Part shown: piece by piece, positions 1-12,290 of the stretch
How the letters are laid out: each line of letters starts with the position of its first letter
How positions within the stretch are numbered: position 1 is the first letter of the stretch
Assembly: GCA_026826555.1 (NCBI GenBank)
Contig: JAKSZT010005175.1
Span: forward strand, 3,989,889-4,053,888
DNA from: Tolypeutes matacus
Lineage: Eukaryota > Chordata > Mammalia > Cingulata > Chlamyphoridae
Length of the DNA: 64,000 nucleotides
Reading direction: 5' to 3'
Notes under the pieces: model-generated
What the model saw: the letters and a program-made list of their open reading frames with translations, nothing else
Database searches by the model: none
What the model was told of the DNA's origin: nothing
Made by a program: the position numbers and the translations under genes

Positions 1-367
1 TTTGCCAGGGTTCAGGCTCCTTGAGTTCCTCTCTTCCCAGGGCTGCATTTCTCTCTGGGCTTAGCTCCTCTGTTTCCTCCACAAGGTTAGCTGTAGACTC
101 TCAGGTGAATGGCTCGCTTCTCTTCTCCTGGGGCCTTCTCTCCAGCATCAAAACTCCAACATCAAAACTGCTCTCTCTGTCTTTTGCCTTGCCTTTAATA
201 TTTGATTCCCCCACCCACCAAGGGGTGAGGCTCAATGCCTTACTGACATGGCCCAGTTAACTCCCTAATCATAACTTAATCATGCCCAGATTAGCAGACC
301 AGTTTACAAGCATGATCCAATTATATTTTTGTAATTCATAAATACATCAAGTTGTCCAACAGCTACA
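1..367 (-). repeat. LTR (element-3' copy), partial
   Basis: This segment matches 2180-2543 almost base for base, including the run from 'tttgccagggttcaggct' to the terminal 'gctaca'. On the minus strand it is the downstream LTR. The purine-rich stretch next to it (complement of 'ctctaccctctg' at 368-379) would be the polypurine tract. The rest of the LTR lies outside the window. Confidence 0.8.
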
Positions 368-598
368 CTCTACCCTCTGAATTCCAAAAATACATTACAA
401 TATTCAAAAAACTTTAAATCAGTAAAAATTCTATTAGAAAATCTTATCATAGGCAGTTTAAAGAAATACAGTTTGTTTTGGGGCAAAGTCCTGTCTGCTG
501 TAGACTTCTGAAACTTACAAAACCATTTAACTGCTTCCAATATACAAATGGAAGAGAAAGGATAAGCATTTTCATTATCATAAGGAGAAATTGGGATG

Positions 599-1965
599 CT
601 AAATGTAAGTCATGGATCCTCTACAGTTCAGTAAACCTGCAGGGCGTCCTCCATTCGATTTCAAAGTCTGAGAGTCATTCTTAAGATGATGGTTTCTTCT
701 CCTTGGGGCCACATGGGGATCCACCCTTTCCACAGCCTTGCCCAATGGCCATTTTCTCAGTTCCACCCTCATCAAGCATCTGGGTGTCGACCAAGCTCCA
801 GACCTCACACTCCAAGAGTGTTGGGGTGATTGCCAAAACTTACCCAATCTTTGGGTTAGATAGAGTCTTAGTCCCCCAAGTACAGTGAGGTGAAGACAAC
901 ATTCCTTGTAACCTTTGGTATACAGGTTCAACCATCTCAGAGCAATGGGTTGACCCCCTGTCCTTCATGGGGGATAGGAGCACCCTTCTCAGACTTATGG
1001 GGTACTGACCTTAATGGTCCTAATCTTTGAGGAATGTGCTCTATCCTCCCTGTACCCTGGAGCAGCAAAACTTTTCCTGAACATTGGGTTGGAACATCCA
1101 CCCTTTCCAACTGCTGGGGCACACTCACCCTATCTGAATCCTGGGGAGGCAAAACTCCCCCAGAACATAGGATGGGAACATCCACCCTCTTCAACTGCTG
1201 GGGCAAACTCACCTTCTCTGTACACATAGGTGGGACTCCTCTTTTGTCCCAAGGCAATGTCTTAATTCCAGATCTCAGTTTCCATGGATTTCTTCCTAAA
1301 GCTGTTTCTCCTTCAATCTTTTCTTTCCATGTCCTCTTTTGTCCAAAGTGACAGTGGTTTTTTTCATATAGCTCTCTCAAAAACTTTGTTGGTTTAGCAT
1401 TCAGGAAGCAGGGGTCCAAGACATTAGACAGTAAGGCTTTCCACAAGTCTTTCTTAGATAACTGCATATTCAATTCTGATTTACAAGTTCCAAGTTTAGT
1501 AAAGTCCTCAGATGGGGCATTTTCATCTGGGAATTTGATTTCCAGAAACTTGGAAGTTCTGGAGTCAGTTTCTGTTTTCTTTGTGCCCAAAAGTTCAGTC
1601 CTTAGTGTATTTCACTCATCTAGTATTTTGCTGTAAGCTGCAAGGAGAAACCAAGCCACATTCTCTGAGTTTACCTTGGAAAGTTCTTCAGCTAAATGCT
1701 CTGGTTTGTAATTTTCAAATTCTGTCTTCCATATAACACCAGGAGTTAATCTTGCTAAGTTCTCTGCAACTTTAAAACAAGGATAACCTTTTCTCCAATT
1801 TCCAATAATAGTTTCATCATTTACTCCTAAGGCATCATAGAAAGTCTCTTTAACATCCATATTACTATCAACAGTCTCTTCAAAGTGATCTAGGCCTTTT
1901 CCATCAAGCATATCACAATTCTTCCAAAAAATACCCCTTACCCATTTATAAAACCATTCCAACAT
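599..1965 (-). pseudogene. Decayed internal ORF of the MaLR-like element
   Basis: A long minus-strand frame starts 23 bp inside the primer-binding site (ATG at 1963-1965). It is broken once by a TGA at 1612-1614, continues in the same frame to a stop at 937-939, and a third open piece in another frame covers 599-931. The first part (about 117 codons) is acidic and mixed in composition. The second ends in in-frame repeats of 28 residues (84-bp period, for example near 1091 and 1175) with a PQQL..VDVP core. I see no protease, RT or zinc-knuckle motif. MaLR internal regions are known to keep only a gag-derived remnant, so a gag relic is likely, but I cannot show homology. It is a broken copy, not a functional gene. 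Confidence 0.5.
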
Positions 1966-1987
1966 TTTGGTAATTGCAAAAGCACTA

Positions 1988-2004
1988 CCCCACTTCTGGT
2001 ACCA
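1988..2004 (-). promoter_or_regulatory. Primer-binding site, tRNA-Leu-like
   Basis: On the minus strand, TGGTACCAGAAGTGGGG begins five bases after the LTR terminus AATACA. It differs from the complement of a leucine tRNA 3' end (TGGTGTCAGAAGTGGGA) at three positions. A tRNA-Leu primer is the hallmark of the ERVL group, to which MaLRs are allied. Confidence 0.6.
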
Positions 2005-2009
2005 AATTC

Positions 2010-2543
2010 TGTATTAGTCAGCCAAAGGGGTACTAATGCAAAATACCAGAAATGGGTTGGTCTTTATAAACTGTATTTATTTGGGGTAGAAGTCCACAGT
2101 TACCAGGCCATAAAGCATAAGTTTCTTCTCTCACCAAAATCCATTTCCAAGTGTTGGAGCAAGACAGCTGCCAATGTTTGCCAGGGTTCAGGCTTCTTGG
2201 GTTCCTCTCTTTCTGGGGCTGCACTTCTATCTGGGCTTAGCTCCTCTGTTTCCTCCACAAGGCCAGCTATAGACTCTCAGGTGAACAGCTCACTTCTCTT
2301 CTCCTGGGGTCTTCTCTCCAACATCAGTACTCCAACATCAAAACTGCTCTCTCTGTCTTTTGCCTTGCCTTTTATATTTGATTTCCCCATCCACCATGGG
2401 GTGGGGCTCAATGCCCTACTGATGTGGCCCAGTTAGTGCCCTAATCATAACTTAATCATGCCCAGATTAGCAGACCAGTTTACAAGCATGATCCAATTAT
2501 ATTTTTGGTACTCATAATTACATCAAATTGCCCAATGGCTACA
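2010..2543 (-). repeat. LTR (element-5' copy), complete
   Basis: This 534-bp LTR has TG...CA ends on the minus strand (starts TGTAGCCATTGG, ends TGACTAATACA). It matches the partial LTR at 1-367. I recall this LTR as frequent in xenarthran genomic sequence. Confidence 0.75.
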
Positions 2544-3354
2544 GGCTCATTCTGAAAATAACCTGCAGATGTGTTTACTCCAGAAAAGGGAAGTTGGATC
2601 CCTGATAATTTTCAATTTCTGCCTAAAATCTCAACTTGGCTTATTTGGAGAAACATGGTGACTCGATTTACAAGTAGACAACTCTATTGTAATTTAGGTT
2701 TTGAGTTTATAGACTATGAGTCATTTTTTGAATCTGCTTATTTTTTCAGATGATCTGTGATAACTACTAGAAAAACCTCACTGGGCATAGAATGTTAAAA
2801 AGCAGAGTATCTGTATTCCTACAAGTCAGTATGATATGCTGCTAAACTGTCTGTATAATAGGAAGTAGATGATTATTAACTGCCAAGCATGTCAGAGCTT
2901 CATTTCCTTTGTAGAATATAACAAATATAAATGTAGAAAGAATGCAAGTAAAGAAAGTAGAAGTGGAAACAAGAGACAGCCTTTAAGCATATGAAATTGC
3001 ATATAATTTAGTATCCTAATATTACTGAAATTTCCCCTCTGGAGCTATAAAAATAGCATTTATGGGAAGCCTATGACATACTCAGATTGAGTTGTATTTA
3101 GGATACAAGATGTTCAATCATCATGCTCATGGGACATGCAATAATTTGGGGTGAAAACTTTTCCTCAAATTGCACAAACCATGGAGATAAAACTATAACA
3201 AAATATCTCATATTATAATCATCACTGGTCCCACTTTGCTAGACATTCTGCAAAGATTTTAGATGTTAATCATGGGATACTAGCAAAATCCAACATGATA
3301 ATCCCAATGAAAATGACTTACTCACCCAAACAAGTGTACTAGAGGAGATAGCAT
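2544..3354. other. Unassigned AT-rich sequence
   Basis: No gene or recognisable repeat was found here. It lies between the LTR element and the first base where homology with the other duplicated units can be read. Short open frames look like chance. Confidence 0.5.
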
Positions 3355-4169
3355 GAAGATTTATTCAAGAAGCATTGAACAGTTACCTTTGCTGGAATTT
3401 ATAATTGTTATCTTATGCTGAAGTTCATAATTGTTGTTGACACCCTCTAGCATACTACTGTATAATTTTCTTTTTTATTGTATTACACCTTAGGCAAAGG
3501 GAAAAAAAGATGAATAAATTTATGGTTTAAATACATCAGTTAGTAAATGTGTTACACTGAAGCAGAAAAAGGCTTAATTTGACTTTATTTGTAAGGATTG
3601 TTATTTATCCATTCTGCATTATTTGAGAACCTAGATAAATGCAAAAGTAATGCTGATATGTCTTCTTATTAGCACTAATAAATCTTTGTAATGATGAAGT
3701 TAGTGACTGCGTTAGTAAAGATAAATTGTATTTTCTTGTCATAAAAAAGTTAGAAAAAGAATTTTGAAAATTCTGTGGCTTATCATATGCAATTTTACAT
3801 TTTCTATACAGGCAAAATCCTTGAGGATTTGGGGATAATATAAGGCATCCACATAGTTACACAAAAATCCAGGTAGCTTTCTCTGTATAGTCCTGCTATT
3901 GCAATGCATTTCATCTAAGCTTGCTACAGGAGGGAACATGGAAACTGGATAATAGCACAGTGGATCTTAAATGTTTCAGCTTGTATGTGACACACATCAC
4001 TTCTGCAGTCTAGTCACATGCTCTTCTTAAACACAAGTAGGCTGAACACATACACAAGAGGATTTGAGGATATGAATATTTGGGTATGAGCAAATGTTTA
4101 AGTAACCACTGAGAAAAAGTGATCTCCAATTCATAATGAATTGTTTACTAACTGTTACCTACCAATATG

Positions 4170-4246
4170 CATGCTATATATACATATATATATGTGTTAT
4201 ATATGTTATATATGTGTTATATATGTTATATACATATATATATATC
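4170..4246. repeat. AT-rich minisatellite
   Basis: Alternating TATA tracts with recurring 'tgttatatat' blocks. It is absent from the matching place in units B and C, so it expanded in unit A. Confidence 0.75.
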
Positions 4247-5242
4247 ATGAACTTTAGGCCTAGCTATTGAAGAAGTTGGTACATTCAGTCTTACAAAGGT
4301 AAAAATGAAATATCATTTTGGCAGGACATCTGCCTTGGATCATCTGGTTCTTCTTCTTTATTCAGATTTGTTCTCTTAGAATTGCCCTGTAAGTTATGAC
4401 ATCTCAAATGACTACCAATTTCATTGGTATGAAATTGGTCTGTAATTTTCTATTTGAATTTGAATGTGCAGATATTTTTCCTTGGTTACCCAGATATTAC
4501 ACCAGCTATATATTTTTTCTATTAGCTAAAGCTCTAATTTATTCAATAAATGCTATTTTGAAGGTGAAGTGCTTGGTGGATTTTTTAGATGGAAAAATTC
4601 TCCATGTATGTTTAAACCTGGGAATATCATGTACAAGGCTGCTCTATGACTGTACCTGAAATAATTTAATATACCTTCTTGGCTTTAGGCAGAGAAAATA
4701 GTTTGCCTGAACAGAGCCAGATTTATGATGTCATTGGTATTTCCCAGATTGTGCAACTCAAGAGAATTGATTTTGGGATGACTCCTGATTTAATGACTCT
4801 CTCTTTTTCATCCAAATCCATTGATTTCTGGATGATCCTTATCTCCCGCAAAAATTCCTCTACCTTGACCTCAGCTGTTGGGATTACAAAACTCATTTTT
4901 GACAAAGTTCTAATGATAAAACTTTTTAAATACTAGAGTTGTTGGTTACAAAAGCAAACCTGAAGATTTGCAGATAATTTTTAATAGAATATATAATGCC
5001 ATGGATTTTCCAAACATTGTTAAAATTTCATGTCAATTAACCAAAACCTATTAAATATTAATTTGTATATCAAATAATTTTTAATTGCATTGGAATTCAG
5101 CTACTATTTAAGATAAAGGAGCCATTTAAGACTTTTTATAACAAGGTGATAATATGTACTTAATTCACATATTCTGAATGTGAGACCATTTCTTCTGGAC
5201 ACAAATGTTCTTAAAATGTAAATGGAATTTGTTTTGTCTTAT

Positions 5243-6175
5243 TTATTTCCTTGAATCATTACACAATATCACTCCTTGTCTCCAAAGTTTTTTCATTGCA
5301 TTTTTCACTTCTGCATTTCTGACTGTGTAGATTTAATGGGATTTACATGGGTGTTATCATAGTATAAAACACAGCCATCCTTTTATCAATGGGAAAAGTG
5401 CTCATGGGCTGAAATTATATAAATAAACAGGGTACAAAAAGTAAGATGACCACAGTAATATGTGAAGTACAGTTGGAGAGAGCCTTATGCCATCCTTCAG
5501 AGCTGTGAGTTGTAAGGTTGTAAAAGATGAGGACATAGGAAGTAATAAGAATTGGAAAAATGAGCAGACACATGAACCCACTGTTGGCAGCAACAAAGAG
5601 TCCTTGGATGTGAGTGTCAGTGCAGGAGAGCTTCAGCAGAGTGTGAAAATCACAGAAAAAAATGGTCAATGACATTAGGGACACAGAAAGGCAACCACAC
5701 AATAAAAAAGATTTGAATCAGGCCATGGAGAAATCTCCCAGCCCAGGACACAGAAACCAGGATGCCACATACCTACTGGTTCATTAGGACCATGTAGTGC
5801 AGGGGCCTGCAGAAGGCCACATAGTGGTCATAGGCCATCACTGTGAGCAGGATGACCTCAACCCCCTGCAAGGGAATGCCCTACAAAGAGCTGAGTCATG
5901 CATCCATTGAAGGAGATTGTTTTCTATTCAGTGAGTAAGACAAATATCAGTTTGGGTGCTGTGTTAGAGAAGAAGGTGCCATCTATGAAGGACAAGAAAG
6001 ACAGAAAAAAATACATGGGTGATTGCAGGGCAGGGCTGGTGGTGATGGTCACTACAATGAGTAGGTTGCCTGCCAGGGTGAAAGAGTAAATTAATGTAAA
6101 CACATTAAACAAGAGATTCTGAATGTCTGGGTTCTGTGTCAGGCTGAGTAGGATGAATTCTGTCACATTGTTCAT
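5243..6175 (-). pseudogene. Olfactory receptor pseudogene, OR4C-like (unit A)
   Basis: This is an intronless seven-transmembrane odorant receptor relic of about normal length (933 bp). Legible landmarks on the minus strand are NNVTEFILLSL at the N-terminus, AGNLLIVV in TM1, SPMYFFLSFLSF in TM2, MAYDHY at the end of TM3 (about 5838), a CTDTHI region in extracellular loop 2, and NAEVKNAMKKLW near the C-terminus. The N-terminal wording resembles family OR4, subfamily C. Breaks: the ancestral ATG (6181-6183) is out of frame through a one-base loss relative to unit B, leaving a downstream ATG at 6173-6175. A TAG at 5924-5926 replaces a lysine codon after TM2. Further frameshifts fall near 5700-5900 and 5400, and near the end. 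DRY has become DHY. It cannot make a receptor. Confidence 0.9.
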
Positions 6176-6547
6176 TGTTCCATGAATCCAGTTTTGCATT
6201 TGGATAATTGAATTATCTGCAATTGGCACAAGGATTGCAATGGTAAGAGATAAATTCCAATCAAGAGACTATTATACTTGTTAGATAAAATGTGTTCTGT
6301 ATGATTGATGGAAATGCTGAGCAGATAAGTCCTAAACTAAAAGTTGGGTAAATTTTGAGTGATAAATTGAATACATAGGCCATTTCTACACGCCCCCCCC
6401 CACACACACAGATTTATGACTGTTGACATGCCAGACATCTTTCCTGAAATCATGCATGACTGAATCCTCCCCCAGTCATTGTCACAGTATGTTCTCCTAT
6501 GAAACACAGGAATAAAAATGACCCTGTATCAGAGAATAAAAATAAAC

Positions 6548-6769
6548 AAAAGAAATCCCTGGAACAATATTCCACAAGCAATGAAGCCTAAGTTAAACCA
6601 TATACTGTAAATAATAATATATATTTATAAAAATATGTTATCATCAATTTTAACACATGTTCCATATCAGTACAAGCTGTTAATAATAGGATGGGATGTG
6701 GAAATCCTGTATTTCATGCATGATTGTTCTACAAACCCACAACTTCTCTGATAAAGAATAAAAATAAAA
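6548..6769 (+). mobile_element. Truncated L1 3' end, unit A only
   Basis: This is a short old-L1-type 3' UTR piece (with 'gctgttaataatagg' and 'cacaacttctctgata'). It is flanked by the direct repeat 'agaataaaaataaa' at 6534-6547 and 6756-6769. The matching site in unit B (33440-33482) lacks it. Confidence 0.6.
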
Positions 6770-7259
6770 TAAAAAATGACTTTTAAATAGTAGAGGCTTA
6801 AAGTTGTGAGGGGTTATTCTCTTGTGTTTCTTCTCTAGTCACTCAGGCTGCTGAGGCTAAGTTGTAGAGTTTGTTTTACTTTATATTTTAAACTTGTTTC
6901 AGGGTGTCTATGAAACATTTGACAAACTCAGTTTGAAATTAGGTATGATGTCTTCATATTTTTTAGTCAACTGAACTAAATGAATTTTTGAAGTTGTGGT
7001 ACCATATATCCTGGAAGATTTGTGAGCTTATGCTACATTGAATCAAATATTATATAAGAATATCATAGGATCTTTTTTGACCACCTCAAGAAGAATATCA
7101 CAAAGAGGATAAAACAGGCAGCATGATGCTATGCAATATTCCTTGAATATATTTGAAACTCTGGAAATCTCTATATGGAGGACTTCTGTTTGATTTCAGG
7201 GTCTTTTTACTTATCAAAAGTCAATTTAGGGAAATTATGAACCACTCTCTGGATATGTT

Positions 7260-7282
7260 AAAAAAAAAAAAAAAAAAAAAAA
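7260..7282. repeat. Poly(A) tract
   Basis: An uninterrupted run of about 23 A. No retroposed body was recognised directly upstream. Confidence 0.9.
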
Positions 7283-7432
7283 GATATGTCTTAGGCAAGA
7301 AAACAGAAGCACCATGATTTATTGGACATATGTTCTTCAGGATAGACAGACTATTTAGATTATTTTTGTATTCTGTTTTCACTGACTACTAGTAACCATA
7401 TGATGCTGTGTATGGACCTTAGTCTTGCTGAG

Positions 7433-7462
7433 CTTATATATACATATATATATATATATATA
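7433..7462. repeat. (TA)n microsatellite
   Basis: Alternating TA run with one 'cat' interruption. Confidence 0.85.
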
Positions 7463-10359
7463 AAGAACAAATGACTAGAAGAATTGAAGAATATAACCTA
7501 TGTCAAAATCTGTAACCTATTTTCCAAATTACTGGTAAGAGAACAAAATAATAAACCACTTAATAATATTTAAAACTTGAAATATTTGTTTGGATAACAT
7601 GAATTAAGTAAACAAATAAACTGAGACAGAAAATTAAACTAAGTGCTCAACACAAGAAGCTAAAAAGCAGCCAATTATATTAATAAAAAATGTTTGAAGC
7701 AGAAATCAATACAAAAAACATATTAGATGATATGAACACAGATAAACTCAATGAGAAGCAAGTATGGACAAATCTTCAAATGACCCCAATTTAAAATGTA
7801 TTTAAAAGAAATTAGGTATAATTTGGTGGAAGGTGATAAAAGTTTTTTAAATAACTGATAAGCGTTTTTCAAAGCAAAGTTATTGTTTTCCTTATGCCAT
7901 CCTGAAAATTAAATAAAAAGAGAATTGTGTATTTAAATATTAAAATATACCATAAATTAGAATTAAAACCAAAATAACATAAGTAAATATGAATTTTATC
8001 TCTCAATGGAGTACAAAATGGTAACAAAAAATGTGGTATAAAAAAACAAAAATATAAAAGAAACTATGTGACTTCATGGAATACACTGGAAAAACAATTG
8101 CAGCAAATATCACAAACAACCATTATAATAACAGAAATAGCTTTTAAATATAGTGAAAGGTCTTTATACAGACAGGGTTAAAATAAGACATCTAAAAATC
8201 CTTCATTTCATATGTCAACAATACATGCAATTTTAAAATAGTGAATTTTTAAATTGAAAAATTAACAGACAATGATGAAGGCTATTTTATCCAGTAAGGT
8301 AAGTTTGTATTGGTAGAAATTTTTCAGTACTCTTTATAACTAGAATCCTCACTAGACCAAAACTATGGCCAAAATTATGCATACAGGTAATATTTCACAT
8401 TTTTTAAAAGTAGCAGGGGAAAAGTGAAGACAACCCAACTGTCTATATAGGAGATTACAGTAAAAAGCATTATAATATATGATTATGAGATATCAGGTGG
8501 ACATTAAAGTAATTTTAGGACAATTACTGACACGGAAAGTTGTATTCAATATAATAATATGTGGAAAGGGCATGATATATAATGACATATATGATCTTAT
8601 GTATGAAAAGACACATTTATATAGAAACATATCTAAAGTACATACACTAAACACTAATAGTGCTTACCTGAACTATGGAAAAAAGGAGACTGTTGTCTTC
8701 TTTTATAAATTTTCTGATCTGATTATTTTTGTAAAAAGAATACATTGCTTTTAAAATCAGAAAGCTAATTTAATAAAAGAACTATTATTTTCTTATCTCA
8801 ATTCTGGGTCCATGATATCTCAACTTAATGGTATTCTGTGTAGACTTTGTATGCCAGTCATTATTCACAAAAACCTGTGACAGTAGAAATATACATTTTA
8901 ATATCACTTACCTGTGAATTGAACCCTAGAGTCACCTGGAGAAAAAATTGCTAATTAAGTAGTCATTGATTGTATCTACCTCTCAGAGTACATTTATTGA
9001 ATAAGTAACAAGTACCTTCCATATTTGTAAAGAACATATCTATGGATTTAGTGATCATTGGCCCATCACTAACTGCTGCTTTGTATATTCAACCATTTTT
9101 ACTTTAAGATTGGTGTTTCTTTACCTCAATTAGTGACTTGAAAATGATTGCTAAGGGAGACTTCCTAAGTAAATCTTCATTTGTGGGGTGTGTTTACCTT
9201 TGCTTTACAGGATCATACCAATCTAAGATTGTGGGCCACCAGCATCCCAGATCAGATAAGAATTTCTTGATCCAAAATGTCCAAAATTTTAAGCTTTGGA
9301 AAAATCTTGATATGGAGAAACCTAAACATTGAAGGACATCCTTCCCCAAGCCTCCCTGCAGCAAATTTGCCAGTCCTGCTTTCTTGAAGACCAGATAAAA
9401 TAGATAATGGAATTCTCTTAATCTTTCTTATAACATGATTAAAAGACATGAAAAATTTACATGTATCCATTACATTTAATTGAGAAATGTATATATTTAT
9501 TCATCTGTGTTTACTTCTGAGTTTTTAATTGTTTATGTTTTCAATTATTAAATGTACAAAATAAAGTTTAAAAAAATAGCAAAATATGTTAATAAAGAAG
9601 AAGTGTAGATGGCAAGTGTCATGAACTCAGCAACAAAGGAACATTGCCCTGGAGAAGCAAAGCTCTGAAGTCTGCTCTTTTAGGTATTTTCTATATAGGA
9701 ATCCTGTGCTATGATTAAAGATAGCTCCTTTTGGAACTTGGATTGTGGATACAAATGGGTTGGCAATTTAGAACCAAATAGCATCTATAATCTCTGGATC
9801 ATTACATTTATGTGGTATTGCAAGCTCAGTAATCCCCAGGGTCTGACCTCATTAACATTTCCTTGCATGATTAAAGGTTTATATTTAAAATCTTATTGCT
9901 AAAGAACAAGAAGGATTTCTATTCCCAGAGGGTTAGAATTAGCAGCTTCATCAAAGATGGCAGCCAAATATGTTTATTCTGTCCTCTATTGTGGCTGTGG
10001 CATCAGTGACCAAGATTGTCAGGCCGAGAGCTGGGGCAGGTAGGATAGGAGCATCATGTGTCTCTAGTCTGGAAGTCATCCTGGTGTTGAGTAAGTAGGG
10101 CATAGATTAATCTAGTAATGGAAGAATGGGTGCAAGAGCTTATTAGAATATATAAAACAATCATAATAATACTTTTCCCACAGAGTTATAGAGAGGATTA
10201 AACAATATAAAATGTGAAAACATGTAGACTATGAAAAACTGCTATTCTACTGCTAATGCTCTGAGGATAAACACATGCAGGCTAGAGGACCTGCTCTAAT
10301 ATTAAAATTCTGACATGCTTAAGAGGAAGAGCTTGGGTACATCAACTGCACTGACTCTT

Positions 10360-10535
10360 GGGCTGACTCTTCTGCTACTATGTGAACTTGGCAAGGTTCT
10401 CAGCTTCTTTATGCTTCATTTCTCAATGTACAAAGGAGATGAGAAGGAACCTATCTCATAAATCTGTGTGAAGTTATAGGAGATTATGCATATAATGCTT
10501 AAAATGGCATCTGGCACACAGTCAACTCTTTGTTG
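10360..10535 (+). repeat. MIR SINE (sense)
   Basis: Reads as a diverged MIR core and 3' region: 'ctactatgtgaacttggcaag', then a 'cttcatttctcaatgtac' stretch, then 'ggcatctggcacacagtcaa'. Copies sit in the same place in unit B (about 37295-37410) and unit C (about 59155-59345), so it predates the duplication. Confidence 0.75.
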
Positions 10536-10859
10536 TCTGCTGCCATCTTCTGCATAGGATCAGAGAGCTCATGGTGTGGCAGCACACTTGTCCTGGCAAG
10601 AATGTTCCCAACTCATATGTGCAGCTTATCTTCACATCTTTAGTAGATGGTAGGATTGTGGGAAAATACTGAAATTGAGAGAAAAAAGTTCAAGTTTAGA
10701 AGTTTTTAATAAATATTCACAAGTAATTAAAATTCTGAAATCTTTCCAGGAGTGTTTGATCTCCCTTTTAAAATATCTAATAGTGAAATTTATATTCCCA
10801 GAAAAGGGTGCAGGGGTAAAGGAAATGTGAATATCATTAGAACTAATATATAATGATCA

Positions 10860-11045
10860 TTTTTATTTATCAGTCAGTTTTCTAAGTGTGGCATCTGATC
10901 TGAGTCTCATATAATCCTCATGGTGAAGTTATTGTTATTTCCATTTTATATAAAAGAAAATTGTGCCATGGGCAAAATCTAATAATTAGTAGTGCTCAGA
11001 TTTAAGTCCAGAGTGATCTTATTTCTAATCCTTAGCTTTATTCAT
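10860..11045 (-). repeat. MIR SINE (antisense)
   Basis: Antisense MIR wording: 'tctcatataatcctcatggt', then 'ttatttccattttatataa', then 'aataattagtagtgctcaga'. Counterparts lie at about 37720-37915 and 62990-63175. Confidence 0.75.
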
Positions 11046-11254
11046 AATGTCAGTGTAGCTCATCAGAAACTGGTGCTGAGATGGTTCCACACTGGATGGG
11101 AGATGAAGAGGTGAGTCAGACCAGGTCTGGATTGTTTAGGAGCTTTGGTTCTCTCACCAGAGTAAGGCAGGGTTACTCATCAGGCAGATCCAGTGTTCAG
11201 CAGCTAAACAGAAAAGAGGATGGAGAAAAAAAACATCTTCTAACATCCTCCAAC

Positions 11255-11527
11255 TTTTTAAAAAATATATTTTTATCTTTTTAAAAAGATACCTAGATTA
11301 CACAAATGTCACATAAAAAACATAGGGGATTCTTATATGTCCCACGCCCCACAACTCCCACATTTTCCCACATTAACAACATCCTTCATTAGTGAGGTAC
11401 ATTCATTGAAATTGATGAAGACATTTTGGAGCATTGCCAGTAAGCGTGGATTATAGTTTACATTTATACTTTACACTCTTTCCAACCCAATTCTGTAGGT
11501 TATGACAAGATATATAATCTTTGATAA
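11255..11527 (-). mobile_element. L1 3' end fragment, antisense, unit A only
   Basis: The sequence 'aaaaagatacctagattaca' to 'taatctttgataactc' is the reverse complement of the last ~270 bp of the long L1 3' UTR also seen at 12405-22480, 44170-46185 and 59541-62829. The matching place in unit B (about 38110) is uninterrupted, so it inserted after the units separated. Confidence 0.7.
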
Positions 11528-11650
11528 CTCTGCTGGGAACCTTCCTAAACATGAATTGGCACCTTTGATTTTGGAATTTCCTTTTGACTGCTGGGTAGAA
11601 GGGAATTCTAAGCAGAAGATTGGACTTCTAAACAGGGACATCCTCTACAT

Positions 11651-11842
11651 CAGGGATTCTTAACCTTTTTTGTTCTATGGACCTCTTTGCCAGTCAGGTG
11701 AAAATCATGGACTCCATATTAAGGCCACACTATACTTTGTATTATTTAATAAATATATTATACCCATACCAACACATACCCACAAGATCAATTTTTTAAA
11801 AATTTCAATTCAAGCCCACTGACCCCTTGTTAAGAACCCCTC
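11651..11842. mobile_element. hAT-type MITE (MER20/Charlie-like), unit A only
   Basis: A 192-bp element with inverted ends (CAGGGATTCTTAACC... and ...GTTAAGAACCCCTC). Flanking 8-mers 'ctctacat' (11643-11650) and 'ctatatat' (11843-11850) match 6 of 8, consistent with an aged hAT target duplication. Unit B keeps the unoccupied site 'cctctacatgaatggc' near 38240. Confidence 0.75.
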
Positions 11843-11899
11843 CTATATATGAATGGGCCATATTAGAATCCTAGATGAATTATATCTGAAAGACATGAA

Positions 11900-12290
11900 A
11901 CAATATGATTCCAAATTCTACTTATTTATCATGACTTTATGAATGTCAGTTAACTTACCAGGACCTGTTAAATTGCCTTAAATGAAATAATATTACTGGG
12001 AGAGATACAAAAGATAGCATATGAAAACATCAATCTAGTGTATTTTGCATAGAAAATGCTTAGAATATATTTTCTGAATTAAATTGAGGAAAATGTTTGC
12101 ATGACTGAGGTACCTACTGCTATGACACTGCTGGTTTTAAATTTTTTACTTCTGGTCAATCTTTGTTCTCTTAAGCAACTATCTACACTTTTATGTGTCT
12201 CTGTTTCTTCTTCTGAAGTGTACAAAGTTTCAAATTTAATAATTGGACAGGGGAATAAGATAAAAATGATATCATTCTTCATGATGTCAG
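11900..12290 (+). repeat. Two diverged MIR-like SINE pieces
   Basis: About 11905-12060 and 12095-12290 read as sense MIR remnants ('gactttatgaatgtcagtta' and 'gtgtctctgtttcttcttct'). Clearer copies are at 38740-38900 plus 38995-39115 in unit B, and 63395-63500 plus 63620-63740 in unit C. Confidence 0.6.

Larger units (their letters stand above)
1..2543 (-). mobile_element. MaLR/ERVL-like LTR retrotransposon, minus strand, one LTR cut by the window edge
   Basis: Two closely similar LTRs (1-367 and 2010-2543) flank about 1.64 kb of internal sequence. Read on the minus strand, the complete LTR starts TGTAGCC and ends AATACA. A primer-binding site resembling the tRNA-Leu type follows it directly, then a decayed open frame. 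The internal opening (TGGTACCAGAAGTGGGG followed by a TGGAATGG-type stretch) resembles the start of MaLR internal regions, and the short internal length with no recognisable reverse transcriptase fits that non-autonomous group. The far LTR runs off the window, so no target-site duplication can be tested. The family name is recalled, not searched. Confidence 0.7.

Noticed and set aside
4679..4936. Frames at matching places in the three units (4679-4936, 31555-31893, 53249-53491) with vaguely similar wording
   Set aside because: They are homologous only because the DNA is duplicated. Starts, ends and frames are not conserved and no domain is visible.
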